From Rhodanobacter denitrificans (GTDB lineage Bacteria; Pseudomonadota; Gammaproteobacteria; Xanthomonadales; Rhodanobacteraceae): 64,000 nt of DNA. Location: positions 620,001 to 684,000 of the forward strand of contig QFPO01000003.1 in NCBI GenBank assembly GCA_003241385.1. Direction: 5' to 3'. The notes beneath the pieces are model-generated. The model saw nothing but the letters and a program-made list of their open reading frames with translations. It had not been told where the DNA came from and did no database searches. The translations under genes and the position numbers were made by a program. Positions 17,637 through 26,471 of this stretch are shown here, one piece after another; the stretch's first letter is position 1, and the number at the start of each line of letters is the position of its first letter.

Positions 17637-18531
17637 CCGTCTGCGGCCACGCCTCAAGGCCCTTCTGCCGCGCGCGCTGCGGCGCGGCCTGCGCGCATGC
17701 CTGCACTATACGCAGCGGGTGGGCCGCTGGCCGATCATCCTGTGGCAGGTGCGCGGCGACGGCTGGAGCGACCGCTGGACCCTGATCCGATCGGCGTTCG
17801 CGTCGATCGTCCTGTCGCTGCGCACGCCGCTGCAGTGGCAGGATCCTGTCCTCCTCGCGGACGCCCGGGTGCATGTGCCGGGCGTGGGCCGTTTCATGCT
17901 GCGAGCGCATTCGGACGATCTGTGGCACGTGCTGCCATGGCGCGAGCAGGGCGTCTTCGAGGCCATCGCCGCTCTGCTGCGCGCCGGCGACACCTTCGTC
18001 GACGCCGGCGCGAACATCGGCGTCTACACGGTCCTGGCATCGCAGCGCGTCGGCGCCGGCGGTCGCGTGGTGGCCGTGGAGATGATGCCCGACACCGCCG
18101 CGCGGCTCGAACGCCACATCCGCCTCAATCGGCTCGACAACGTCACGCTGGTCCGGAAAGCACTCGACCGTACCGGAGGACTCGCCGTGACCGCACAGGT
18201 GGAAGCGGGCAAGTACGGCAAGGCGCGGCTCGTCGACGCCGCCGCGGCGGACGGGCCTGCCGCACGCGTGACGGTGTCGACCGTCACGCTCGACGAGAGC
18301 GTGCCGCACACCGGACCGGTGCGTTTGATGAAGATGGACCTGGAGGGTGCCGAACTCGGCGCCCTGCAAGGCGCTTCCGCATTGCTGAGTCGGCTCGATC
18401 ATCTGATCTACGAAGCCTGGGGAAACGCCGCAGCGGGCCTCGAACCGGTCGATGCGCTGCTGATCGGACTCGGCTTTTCGATCCGCGCGATCGACGGCAA
18501 CAACCGCCTGGCCAGCAGGCCGCGCACATGA
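17626..18531 (+). CDS. FkbM-family SAM-dependent methyltransferase
   Basis: The 301-residue product carries the SAM-binding motif FVDAGANIGVYTVLASQ at about residue 124, VVAVEMMPDTAARLERHI as the acidic-end second strand, and the FkbM signature VRLMKMDLEGAELGALQGA near 230. These enzymes O-methylate sugars or small molecules; in an EPS locus the substrate is probably a sugar hydroxyl of the repeat unit. The N-terminal 80 residues are basic and hydrophobic and may lie on the membrane. It overlaps both neighbours. Confidence 0.87.
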   Translation: MWRDRLRPRLKALLPRALRRGLRACLHYTQRVGRWPIILWQVRGDGWSDRWTLIRSAFASIVLSLRTPLQWQDPVLLADARVHVPGVGRFMLRAHSDDLWHVLPWREQGVFEAIAALLRAGDTFVDAGANIGVYTVLASQRVGAGGRVVAVEMMPDTAARLERHIRLNRLDNVTLVRKALDRTGGLAVTAQVEAGKYGKARLVDAAAADGPAARVTVSTVTLDESVPHTGPVRLMKMDLEGAELGALQGASALLSRLDHLIYEAWGNAAAGLEPVDALLIGLGFSIRAIDGNNRLASRPRT

Positions 18532-19658
18532 GCGAACCCGCGGCGCGGTCCCGCATCGCCGTGTTGCTGCCCGATCTACGCCCGGGCGGTGCCGAGCGGA
18601 TGAGCATTACGCTGGCGCAGGTGTGGCTGGCGCGCGGCTGCGACGTCGATTTCGTGGTGATGCGCGACGAAGGCGCGCTGCGCGACGCGCTCCCCGAACG
18701 CGCACGCCTGGTGGTGCTCGGCGCGCCGCGGATCCGCGGCGCACTCGTACCGCTCCGCCGCTACCTGCGCCGGACACGGCCGGACGCACTGCTGGCCGCG
18801 ATGTGGCCGCTGACCGTGGCGGCCGTCATCGCGGCGCGTTCGTTGGTCCCGGCCGTGCGCGTCGTGGTCAGCGACCACACCCTGCTGTCGGAAGCCTACA
18901 AGGATCGCGGCCGGCTGCATCGTCTCGCGCTGCGCATGAGTACCGCGCTGAGCTATCGGCTGGCGGCGGCGCGGATCGCCGTCTCCGCGGGCGTCGCGGC
19001 CGACCTGTCGAGACTGTCCGGCCTGCCCGTGCGCCGCTTCGAGGTCATCCACAACCCATTGGCGGGCCGCATCGACGAGGAGGCTCGCGGCGATACGGCA
19101 TCGGTACCGACCCGCCGCCGCGCGGGCCCGCTGATCCTGACCGTGGGCACCTTGAAGGCAGTCAAGGACCATATCCTGCTGATCGACGCCTTCGCACGTC
19201 TGCCGGAACGACTGAACGCCACGCTGTGCATCGTCGGTGACGGCCCGCTGCGTGGCCAGCTCGAACGCCACGTCCGGGACTGCGGATTGAGCGGCCGGGT
19301 GTCGCTGGCCGGTTTCAGCGCCGATCCCACCGGCTGGTACCGGCAGGCCGATGTCTTCGTGCTGTCCTCGCGCCATGAGGGCTTCGGCAACGTGATCGTC
19401 GAAGCGCTCGCTCAGGGGGTGCCGGTCGTCAGCACCGATTGCCCGTCCGGACCGCGCGAAATCCTCGCCGGCGGACGTCACGGACGCCTCGTGCGCATGG
19501 GCGACCCCGAGGCGCTCGCCGCCGCGATCCTCGACACCCTGCAGACCCCGCACGATCGCGCGGCACTGATCGCACGGGCGCGCGATTTTCTGCCGGAGCG
19601 GATCGGCGCCGCGTATCTGCGGCTGCTGCTGCCTGAGGCCCGCGAGGCGCCGGCATGA
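18528..19658 (+). CDS. glycosyltransferase family 4 (GT-B)
   Basis: The 376-residue product has the GT-B layout: an N-terminal donor-independent half (IAVLLPDLRPGGAERMSITLAQVW, where the GGAE pattern is typical of GT4) and a C-terminal Glycos_transf_1 half with LILTVGTLKAVKDHILLIDAF, ADVFVLSSRHEGFGNVIVEAL and VVSTDCPSGPREIL. The E-G-F-G-N/E region binds the nucleotide sugar. It adds one sugar of the repeat unit; the sugar cannot be deduced. It overlaps both neighbours by four bases. Confidence 0.88.
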   Translation: MSEPAARSRIAVLLPDLRPGGAERMSITLAQVWLARGCDVDFVVMRDEGALRDALPERARLVVLGAPRIRGALVPLRRYLRRTRPDALLAAMWPLTVAAVIAARSLVPAVRVVVSDHTLLSEAYKDRGRLHRLALRMSTALSYRLAAARIAVSAGVAADLSRLSGLPVRRFEVIHNPLAGRIDEEARGDTASVPTRRRAGPLILTVGTLKAVKDHILLIDAFARLPERLNATLCIVGDGPLRGQLERHVRDCGLSGRVSLAGFSADPTGWYRQADVFVLSSRHEGFGNVIVEALAQGVPVVSTDCPSGPREILAGGRHGRLVRMGDPEALAAAILDTLQTPHDRAALIARARDFLPERIGAAYLRLLLPEAREAPA

Positions 19659-20860
19659 ACGCACCGGTGCTCTACATCACCTACGACGGACTGCTCGAAC
19701 CGCTCGGACAATCGCAGGTGCTCGCCTATCTCGAACGGCTGGCGGCCGACCGCGAGGTGCACTTGCTGAGCTTCGAGAAGCCGGCCGACTGGCGCGACCG
19801 CGCCGCCCGCGAAGCGCTCGCCGCGCGCGTACGCGCTGCCGGCATCCGCTGGCGTCCGCTGCGATATCACAAGCGTCTGTCGGTGCTCGCCACCGCCTGG
19901 GACGCCGCGCGCGGCATCGCGTTCGGCCTGTGGCTGATCCCGCGCGCGCGCATCGGCATCGTCCATGCGCGCAGCTACGTGCCGGCGGTGATGGCGCTGA
20001 CCCTCAAGCGGCTGACCGGCGCGCGCTTCGTCTTCGATATGCGCGGATTCTGGGTCGACGAGCGCGTCGACGGCGGCCTGTGGCCGCGCGACGGCCTGCT
20101 CTATCGCATCGGCAAGCGTTTCGAACGTCGCTTCCTGCTCGCGGCCGATCACGTCGTATCGCTGACGCAGGCTGCGGTCCGGCAGATGGAGCGCTTCGAT
20201 TACCTGCGCGGCCGCATGCCCGCGGTCACGGTCATTCCGACCTGTGCCGACTTGAACCGGTTCCGTCCGTCGTCGCCGCCCGAGACGGACTTCGTGCTCG
20301 GCTACGTCGGTTCGGCCGGCACCTGGTATCGGTTCGATGCGGTGGTCGCGAGCTTCGCGGCGCTTCGATCGCGGCTGCCGCGGGCCCGACTGCTGATCCT
20401 CAACCGCAACGAGCACGATTACATCCGCCGCTGCCTGAGCGAAGGCGGCATTCCCGACACAGCTGTCGAGCTGCGCGAGGCGTCGCCGGCGCAGGTACCG
20501 CAGCAGATGGCCCGCATGCACGCGGGCGTCTTCTTCATCAAGCCGGTGTTCTCCAAGCAGGCCTCCGCGCCGACCAAGCTCGGGGAGTTCCTGGGTTGCG
20601 GAGTGCCGTGCCTGACCAACGCCGGCGTCGGTGATCTGACCGACATTCTGCACGGCGAGAAGGCTGGCGTGGCCGTGACGGATCTGGAACCGGATGCACT
20701 GCGCGAGGGCATCGACGCCCTGCTCGAGCTGCTGCGCGACCCGGCGATCCGGACGCGCTGCGTCGAGGCAGCCCGTCGCCATTACTCGCTGGACGAAGGG
20801 GTCGCCCGCTATCGGGCGGTGTATCGCAGCGTCGAAGGACATCAGGCATGCGATTGCTGA
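19655..20860 (+). CDS. glycosyltransferase family 4 (GT-B)
   Basis: The 401-residue product begins VLYITYDGLLEPLGQSQVLAYLE, a start shared by a subgroup of GT4 enzymes from polysaccharide loci, and has HARSYVPAVMALTLKRLTG and FVFDMRGFWVDERVDGG in the acceptor half. The donor half carries LGYVGSAGTWYRFDAVV, the hydrophobic strand GVFFIKPVFSKQASAPTKLGEFLGCGVPCLTN and a final GVARYRAVYRSV. The K-x-S/A-x-P-T-K-L-x-E pattern is the donor-binding stretch. It is coupled to the previous gene (ATGA) and overlaps the next by thirteen bases. Confidence 0.87.
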   Translation: MNAPVLYITYDGLLEPLGQSQVLAYLERLAADREVHLLSFEKPADWRDRAAREALAARVRAAGIRWRPLRYHKRLSVLATAWDAARGIAFGLWLIPRARIGIVHARSYVPAVMALTLKRLTGARFVFDMRGFWVDERVDGGLWPRDGLLYRIGKRFERRFLLAADHVVSLTQAAVRQMERFDYLRGRMPAVTVIPTCADLNRFRPSSPPETDFVLGYVGSAGTWYRFDAVVASFAALRSRLPRARLLILNRNEHDYIRRCLSEGGIPDTAVELREASPAQVPQQMARMHAGVFFIKPVFSKQASAPTKLGEFLGCGVPCLTNAGVGDLTDILHGEKAGVAVTDLEPDALREGIDALLELLRDPAIRTRCVEAARRHYSLDEGVARYRAVYRSVEGHQACDC

Positions 20861-21927
20861 TGCTGACCCGCTACGGTCCGCTCGGCGCGAGCAGCCGGCT
20901 GCGTTCGTTGCAGTATGTGCCCGCCCTGCGCGCAGCGGGCATCGAGACGGACGTCTCTTCGCTGCTCGGCGACGACTACGTCCGGGACCTCTACACCGGC
21001 CGTATCGCGCCGGCCGCCGTCGCGGCCGCCTACCTGCGGCGCTGGCGGCGGCTGCGCGATGCGGGCCGCTACGATCTGGTCTGGATCGAGAAGGAAGCCT
21101 GGCCCTGGCTGCCCGGATGGCTCGAACGCGCACTGCTGGACCGCGGCACGCGCCTGGTGTTCGACTACGACGATGCCCTGTTCCACCGCTACGACACTCA
21201 TCGCTCGCGCTGGGTCAGAGCCGTGCTCGGCTCGAAGATCGACGGCTTGATGCGCCGCGCCGATCTGGTCACCGCCGGCAACGACTACCTGGCGGCGCAC
21301 GCGCGAGCTGCCGGCTGCCGTCACGTCGCACGGCTGCCGACCGTCGTCGACCTGACGCGTTATCCGCTTCCGTCCCCGCGTGCGCCGGACGGACGGACCG
21401 TCGTGGTGGGCTGGATCGGGTCGCCGTCGACGGCCGGTTATCTGCGGGCGGTGGCCGAGCCGCTGGCATCGCTTCAGGCGGCCGGGCGCATCCGCTGCGT
21501 GGCGATCGGCGCACGCCCCGACCAAGTGGAGGGCACGCCTTTCGACGCCGTGCCGTGGCACGAATCGACCGAAGCGGACCAGCTGAGGCAGTGCGACATC
21601 GGCATCATGCCGCTTCCCGACGGCCCCTGGGAGCGCGGCAAGTGCGGCTACAAGCTGATCCAGTACATGGCGTGCGGGCTGCCGGTCGTCGCTTCACCGG
21701 TCGGCATCAACGTCGAGCTCGTCGCCGACGGCGAGCGCGGCTGGCTGGCCGACACCGATACGCAGTGGAGCGAAGCGATCTCCCGGCTGGTCGCCGATCC
21801 GTCGCTGCGTCGACGGATGGGCCAAGCCGGACGCGCGCTGGTCGAGCACCACTACTCGCTGCAGGTGCAGGCCGGCCGGCTGATCGAGCTGCTGCGCGGT
21901 GCCGCCCGCGCGGAATCCGTCGCATGA
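20848..21927 (+). CDS. glycosyltransferase (GT-B, GT4-like)
   Basis: The 359-residue product starts MRLLMLTRYGPLGASSRLRSLQY, a pattern found in GT4-like enzymes that recognise large acceptors, and has VWIEKEAWPWLPGWLE, VFDYDDALFHRYD and, in the donor half, VVGWIGSPSTAGYL, CDIGIMPLPDGPWERGKCGYKLIQYMACGLPVVASPVG. The K-C-G-Y-K-L stretch corresponds to the nucleotide-sugar binding region. It ends at a TGA whose ATG overlap opens a doubtful small frame (see the gap at 21928-22165). Confidence 0.86.
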   Translation: MRLLMLTRYGPLGASSRLRSLQYVPALRAAGIETDVSSLLGDDYVRDLYTGRIAPAAVAAAYLRRWRRLRDAGRYDLVWIEKEAWPWLPGWLERALLDRGTRLVFDYDDALFHRYDTHRSRWVRAVLGSKIDGLMRRADLVTAGNDYLAAHARAAGCRHVARLPTVVDLTRYPLPSPRAPDGRTVVVGWIGSPSTAGYLRAVAEPLASLQAAGRIRCVAIGARPDQVEGTPFDAVPWHESTEADQLRQCDIGIMPLPDGPWERGKCGYKLIQYMACGLPVVASPVGINVELVADGERGWLADTDTQWSEAISRLVADPSLRRRMGQAGRALVEHHYSLQVQAGRLIELLRGAARAESVA

Positions 21928-22165
21928 GCGAGGCGCGTGCGAACCCGGTCCGAGCGTGCCGCCCCGCGCATCGACGCTCGACGCGCCGCGGGCACGGGCC
22001 GGCAGCGCGACGGTCGGCGACGGCACGGCCGCCGTTCCGTATCGCCCGTGGCGATCCGGCCGGGCCACATCGCTTGCCCCATGCGGCACGCCGCCGCATC
22101 GTCCTGACGCGCGGCACCAGCCCGGCACGCGACTCGGACCTCGCAACGCAAGCGGGCTCGCACTG
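21928..22165 (+). other. 238-base gap with a doubtful 80-codon frame
   Basis: In a locus otherwise joined by overlaps this gap is unusual. A frame of 80 codons opens with ATG 21924 (overlapping the glycosyltransferase stop as ATGA) and closes at 22166 (TGATG with the next start), so its position fits a coupled gene. However, 18 of the 80 residues are arginine and no domain pattern is visible, which is typical of a random frame in GC-rich DNA. I see no hairpin or promoter that clearly explains the gap. Confidence 0.3.
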
Positions 22166-23203
22166 ATGTGGCCGTACTGGCTGATGTTTCTCGTGCCCGT
22201 CTGGGGCGTGCTGCAGCCGCGCCGCCTGCCCGCGCGGCAGGCCTACTGGGTCTGGGTGGCGGTCGGCGTGCTGTTCGCGGCCATGATGGGGCTGCGCCAC
22301 GAAGTCGGCGGCGACTGGTTCAACTATCTGCCGCACTTCCTCGACACGCAACGCCAGACGCTGCCGGAGGTCCTGATGCGTTCGGACCCCGGCTACTACC
22401 TGCTCAACTGGTGGGTCGGCCGGCTCGGCGCCGACATCTATCTGGTCAATCTGCTGTGCGCGATGGTGCTGATGTGGGGCACCGTCGTGTTCTGCCGCAG
22501 CCAGCCGCAACCGTGGCTGGCCCTGCTGGCCGCGGTGCCGTACATGCTGATCGTGGTCGGCATGGGCTATACGCGGCAGTCGGTCGCGCTCGGATTCGCG
22601 CTGCTGGGACTGACTGCGCTGGGCCGGGGAAAGCCGCGCAGCTTCATCGTCTGGATCGCCGTCGCGGCGCTGTTCCACAAGTCGGCCGTGCTGCTGATGC
22701 CGATCGCAGCGCTGGCCGCCACGCGCAACCGGATCCTGACGGGCGTCCTGGTGACGATCGCGACCGCGCTGACCTACTACCTGCTGCTCGCCGACAGGGC
22801 CGAGGCGCTCTGGGTCAACTACGTCGAGGCGCAGTATCAGTCGCAGGGTGGCGCGATCCGCGTCGCGATGAACGCCGTCCCGGCCCTGCTGCTGATCGCG
22901 TTCGGCCGCCGGCTGGCGCCGGAGCGGCAAGAGCGGCGGCTCTGGCTGTGGATGGCGGCCTTCGCGCTGATGTGCGTGCCGCTGGTCGGCCTGGCGTCCA
23001 CGGCGGTCGACCGCGTCGCGCTGTATCTGATTCCGCTGCAATTGTTCGTCTTTTCGCGACTGCCGCGACTGACCGGCAGCACGCGGGCGCGGACGCTGCT
23101 GGTGCTGGCGATCGCGGCGTACTATGCCGCAGTGCTGTTCGTCTGGCTGCACTTCGCCAGCCACGCGCAGTACTGGCTTCCGTACCAGTGGATGGCTCCG
23201 TGA
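22166..23203 (+). CDS. EpsG-family membrane protein, candidate EPS polymerase
   Basis: The 345-residue product has about ten predicted membrane helices and the EpsG-type core: GLRHEVGGDWFNYLPHF near residue 45, DPGYYLLNWWVGRLG, and MGYTRQSVALGFALLGL near 135. The R-x-x-x-G-x-D-x-x-x-Y pattern and the R-Q-S/A-x-A helix are the family hallmarks. EpsG proteins are thought to polymerise exopolysaccharide repeat units. The start at 22166 follows an in-frame 5' extension without conserved sequence, which I excluded. It is the second polymerase candidate in the locus. Confidence 0.82.
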   Translation: MWPYWLMFLVPVWGVLQPRRLPARQAYWVWVAVGVLFAAMMGLRHEVGGDWFNYLPHFLDTQRQTLPEVLMRSDPGYYLLNWWVGRLGADIYLVNLLCAMVLMWGTVVFCRSQPQPWLALLAAVPYMLIVVGMGYTRQSVALGFALLGLTALGRGKPRSFIVWIAVAALFHKSAVLLMPIAALAATRNRILTGVLVTIATALTYYLLLADRAEALWVNYVEAQYQSQGGAIRVAMNAVPALLLIAFGRRLAPERQERRLWLWMAAFALMCVPLVGLASTAVDRVALYLIPLQLFVFSRLPRLTGSTRARTLLVLAIAAYYAAVLFVWLHFASHAQYWLPYQWMAP

Positions 23204-24354
23204 GCACAGCAGCCGTGAAGATCGTGCTGTTCGCCAATACCGACTGGTATCTCTACAACTTTCGCCGTGCGCTGGCGCTGGCGTTGCGCGAGGCCGGGTA
23301 CGAGGTCGTGCTGCTGTCTCCTCCGGGGCCGTACGGCGCACGGCTGGAGGCCGAAGGCCTGCGCTGGCAGCCGGTGCCGATGAGCCGCCGCAGCCTCGAT
23401 CCGCTGCGCGAAGGACGGCTGCTGCTGCATCTGGCCGCGCTGTTCCGCCGCGAGCGTCCCGCCCTCGTCCACGGCTTCACGATCAAATGTGCCGTCTACG
23501 GCTCGCTGGCCGCTCGGATGGCGCGCGTGCCGGCGCGGATCAGCGCCGTGGCGGGCATGGGCTACGTGTTCACCAGCAGCGACCTCAAGGCGCGCCTGTT
23601 GCGTCCGCCGCTGCGCTGGCTGATGCGCGCGGCATTCGACGGCGCGAGCGCACGGGTGATCCTTCAGAATCCGGACGATGCGAAGCTGTTTCGCGAGGCG
23701 CGCCTGGCCGAGGCCCGCCGCATCGTGCTGATCCCGGGTTCGGGCGTCGACTGCACGCGATTCACGCCGGTCCCGATGCGAGGCGCTCCGCACGCGCCGT
23801 TTCGTGTGCTGCTGGCGGCCCGCCTGCTGTGGGACAAGGGCGTGGCCGAGTACGCGGCAGCCGCGCGCATGCTGCGCGCGGAGGGACGTGCGATCGAGTG
23901 CCTGCTGGCCGGAGAACCCGATCCCGGCAATCCGGCCGCCGTGCCGGAGGCGACCGTGCGCGAATGGGATGCGAGCGGCGTGCTGCGCTGGCTCGGCCAT
24001 GTGGAGGACATGCCGGCACTGCTGGCCACGGTCGATCTGGTGGTGCTGCCGAGCTATCGCGAGGGCCTGCCCAAAGGCCTGATCGAGGCCGCCGCCTGCG
24101 CCAAGCCGCTGATCACCACGGACGTGCCGGGCTGCCGCGACGTGGTCGAGCACGAAGTGGACGGCCTGCGGGTGCCACCCCGAGACGCCGCTGCGCTCGC
24201 CCGCGCGATCGCCCGCCTGCACGACGACCCGGATCTGGCGGCGCGTCTCGGTCGGGCGGCGCGCATCAAGGCGTCTAGCACGTTCGACGAACGCATCGTG
24301 ATCGCGCATACGCTCGCGGTGTATCGCGAGCTGATCGGCTCGACGCAACGCTGA
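23200..24354 (+). CDS. glycosyltransferase family 4 (WbpX/PglA-like)
   Basis: The GTG at 23200 overlaps the previous stop by four bases; a second GTG at 23215 is possible. The 384-residue product shows KIVLFANTDWYLYNFRRAL at its start, VHGFTIKCAVYGSLAARM, ISAVAGMGYVFTS, then GT4 donor-half motifs FRVLLAARLLWDKGVAEY, VDLVVLPSYREGLPKGLIEAAAC and LITTDVPGCRDVV. This subgroup (N-x-x-W-Y-x-x-N-F at the start) is typical of O-antigen and EPS N-acetylhexosamine transferases, but the sugar is not certain. It is the last gene of the overlapping run. Confidence 0.87.
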   Translation: MSTAAVKIVLFANTDWYLYNFRRALALALREAGYEVVLLSPPGPYGARLEAEGLRWQPVPMSRRSLDPLREGRLLLHLAALFRRERPALVHGFTIKCAVYGSLAARMARVPARISAVAGMGYVFTSSDLKARLLRPPLRWLMRAAFDGASARVILQNPDDAKLFREARLAEARRIVLIPGSGVDCTRFTPVPMRGAPHAPFRVLLAARLLWDKGVAEYAAAARMLRAEGRAIECLLAGEPDPGNPAAVPEATVREWDASGVLRWLGHVEDMPALLATVDLVVLPSYREGLPKGLIEAAACAKPLITTDVPGCRDVVEHEVDGLRVPPRDAAALARAIARLHDDPDLAARLGRAARIKASSTFDERIVIAHTLAVYRELIGSTQR

Positions 24355-24457
24355 GCCTCCATTCCGAGGAATGGTCGAGAAAACGGTGAACTCGGGCCGG
24401 TTTCGGCGGATCAGGTTTCGATAGCATCGAACGACGTCGTCAACGTACGGGGGCGAC
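24355..24457. promoter_or_regulatory. leader region with two dyads before the initiating-transferase gene
   Basis: CCATTCC-GA-GGAATGG (24359-24374) is a perfect seven-base inverted repeat with a two-base centre, starting five bases after the preceding stop. TTCGAT-AGC-ATCGAA (24417-24431) is a perfect six-base dyad, 26 bases before the ATG at 24458. This AT-richer stretch could hold a separate promoter with an operator. Which protein would bind is unknown. Confidence 0.4.
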
Positions 24458-25621
24458 ATGAGTCTTCTGCTGGAATACACACTCGAAGCGACGTCGATTT
24501 TCATCGTCACGGGCATCTTGCTGAAGGCGCTTCATCCGCTGGCGCTGCAGTGGAAGCTGCTCGACGTGCCGCACGGCCGCAAGGATCACGCCTATGCCAC
24601 GCCGGTCACCGGCGGCGTCGCGATGCTGGCCGGCGTGCTGCTGATCAGCATCTGGGACCTGGGCCGCTCCGCACCGACCACCATGGTCTCGTTCTCGCTG
24701 GCCGCGATCGTGCTGAGCGCAGTCGGTCTGTGGGACGACCGCTGCGACGTACGCTGGTACTGGCGCATCCTCGCGCAGATCGGGGCGGCGCTGATCATGG
24801 TCTACGGCGCCGACATCCGCGTGGAGCATCTGGGCACGCTGTTCGGACAGGAGCGGCTGTCGCTCGGCGTGTTCGCGGTGCCATTCACGGTCTTCGCGAC
24901 CGTCGGCATCATCAACGCCGTCAACATGATCGACGGTGCCGACGGCCTGGCGGGCCTGCTGGTCGCCGCCGCCCTGCTGATGCTGGCCCTGGCGGCGGCA
25001 CGCATCGGCAATTCGGGACTGTCGCGGCACGCGTTGCTGGCAGCGTCGGCGGTGGCGGCGTTCCTGCTCTACAACATGCGCTTTCCGTGGCAAGTCCGGG
25101 CCAAGGCGTTCATGGGCAATGCGGGCAGCGCGCTGCTCGGCCTGCTGATCGCCTGGGTCTGCTTCCGTCTGACCCAGAATCCGCGTTATCCGGTGGCGCC
25201 CGCACTGGCACTGTGGCTGCTGCCGGTCCCGATCATCGATTGTCTGGTGCTGACCGTGCGACGCCTGAGCCAGGGACGCTCGCCGTTCTCGGCGAGCCGG
25301 GAGCACGTCCATCACCTGATGCAGGACGGCGGCTTCGGACCGACTCAGTGTGCCCTGGTCCTGACCGTGGTGAGCCTGATCTGCGGCCTCGCGGCCGATC
25401 AGGCCCTGCACCTGGGCGTTCCGCAATCGGCGCTGCTGATCGCGTTCATCGCGGCCTGTGTCGCCTGGTACGCGATCAGCGCACACCGCTCGCGCGCCGT
25501 CGCGCTGTTCGGAGGAATGCGGCGGCGGCTCGGTATCGCCCTTCCGCCGCCCGCTGCCATACCGCCGGCCCGGCGCCAGGCACCGCCGCCCGTGCAACCC
25601 GCGCGCGTGCCCAAGCGATAG
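24458..25621 (+). CDS. WecA/MraY-type undecaprenyl-phosphate glycosyl-1-phosphate transferase
   Basis: This integral membrane enzyme would start the repeat unit by moving a sugar-1-phosphate (in WecA, GlcNAc-1-phosphate) from a UDP-sugar to undecaprenyl phosphate. The 387-residue product has about eleven helices and the family motifs LLDVPHGRKDHAYATPVTGG (near 35), LWDDR with the Asp-Asp pair (about 90), NAVNMIDGADGLAG (about 153), FMGNAGSALLG (about 222) and the HVHHLM histidine motif (about 285). A proline-rich cytoplasmic tail ends the protein. It is separated from the rest of the locus by 103 bases with two dyads. It could also serve O-antigen or common-antigen synthesis. Confidence 0.9.
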   Translation: MSLLLEYTLEATSIFIVTGILLKALHPLALQWKLLDVPHGRKDHAYATPVTGGVAMLAGVLLISIWDLGRSAPTTMVSFSLAAIVLSAVGLWDDRCDVRWYWRILAQIGAALIMVYGADIRVEHLGTLFGQERLSLGVFAVPFTVFATVGIINAVNMIDGADGLAGLLVAAALLMLALAAARIGNSGLSRHALLAASAVAAFLLYNMRFPWQVRAKAFMGNAGSALLGLLIAWVCFRLTQNPRYPVAPALALWLLPVPIIDCLVLTVRRLSQGRSPFSASREHVHHLMQDGGFGPTQCALVLTVVSLICGLAADQALHLGVPQSALLIAFIAACVAWYAISAHRSRAVALFGGMRRRLGIALPPPAAIPPARRQAPPPVQPARVPKR

Positions 25622-25628
25622 CCGGCCC

Positions 25629-25643
25629 CGCACGTCGCGTGCG
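25629..25643 (+). terminator. stem-loop behind the EPS locus
   Basis: CGCACG (25629-25634) and CGTGCG (25638-25643) form a perfect six-base stem with loop TCG, seven bases after the stop at 25621. There is no U-run. The rest of the 209-base convergent gap up to 25830 shows nothing else I can support. Confidence 0.4.
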
Positions 25644-25830
25644 AATGGACACGATCACCGGCCGCTGAATCGATTGCTCCTGAAAGGCACGCACGCCTGA
25701 GCCCCCGAGCGCACCGCCGCGACCGGTACGCGGCCGCTGCGCCGGCGGCTGGCGTGGAAGCATGCCGTCCGGCGGCCGACCGACCGATGTCGCCGTGCGC
25801 CCGCTTGCCGCACGGGCCGTACGCGCCGCG

Positions 25831-26382
25831 TCAGCGCACGGCGCCGACCCAGGCCGCATAGCGGTCGACGAAATCCTGCAGGAACTTGCGCGTGCCGTCG
25901 CCGGCGATCGTGCCATCGGCATCGATCGTGCCGTCCTTGAACTGCAGATAGACCTCCGGCTGCGGCAACGTGGTCACGTCGAGGTACGACAGCACGTTGC
26001 GCAGATGCTGCTGCGCCAGCGCACTGCCGATCGCGCCCGGCGAGGCGCCGATCACCGCGCCGCGCTTGCCGGCGAACGAGTTGGTGCCCCACGGCCGCGA
26101 ACCGATGTCGATCGCGTTCTTGAGCACGCCGGGAATCGAACGGTTGTATTCGGGCGTCACGAACAGCAGCGCGTCGGCCGCTTCGACCTGCTGCTTGAGG
26201 CGCTTGCACGGCGCCGGGTAATCGCCGTCGAAGGCCTGCGTGTACAGCGGCAGGTCGCCGATCTCGACCGGCTCGAACGCGAGCGAGGACGGTGCGAGCT
26301 TCTCGACCGCCAGCGCGAGCCGGCGGTTGATCGACTCCGGACGCAGGCTGCCGACGAAGACGGCGATCTTGATCGTACTCAC
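25831..26382 (-). CDS. NADPH-dependent FMN reductase / chromate-reductase-like flavoprotein
   Basis: The 183-residue product has the flavodoxin-like fold of the NADPH-dependent FMN reductase family: IAVFVGSLRPESINRRLA at the start (phosphate-binding GSLR), ADALLFVTPEYNRSIPGVLKNAIDIGSRP in the middle (the PEYN flavin-binding motif) and GKRGAVIGASPGAIGS near residue 110. These cytosolic enzymes reduce flavins, quinones or chromate with NAD(P)H and are linked to oxidative-stress protection. It stands alone on the minus strand; a perfect hairpin at 26421-26447 separates it from the gene upstream. Confidence 0.88.
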   Translation of the reverse strand: MSTIKIAVFVGSLRPESINRRLALAVEKLAPSSLAFEPVEIGDLPLYTQAFDGDYPAPCKRLKQQVEAADALLFVTPEYNRSIPGVLKNAIDIGSRPWGTNSFAGKRGAVIGASPGAIGSALAQQHLRNVLSYLDVTTLPQPEVYLQFKDGTIDADGTIAGDGTRKFLQDFVDRYAAWVGAVR

Positions 26383-26420
26383 GGGACGGATTCCTGGCGG
26401 GCGGGAACGGTCAGCCTACC

Positions 26421-26447
26421 GCGTCCGCGCGGCACGCGCGCGGACGC
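26421..26447 (-). terminator. stem-loop behind the E1 dehydrogenase gene
   Basis: GCGTCCGCGCG (26421-26431) and CGCGCGGACGC (26437-26447) form a perfect eleven-base stem with a five-base loop, 24 bases after the E1 stop. No U-run follows on the minus strand. Confidence 0.55.
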
Positions 26448-26471
26448 CCGTTCGCGCCCCGGGTGCGTCGT

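Noticed and set aside
7721..25621. A mobile island carrying the EPS locus
   Set aside because: No integrase, transposase, flanking repeat or tRNA gene is visible at either side, and GC content looks like the rest of the window.
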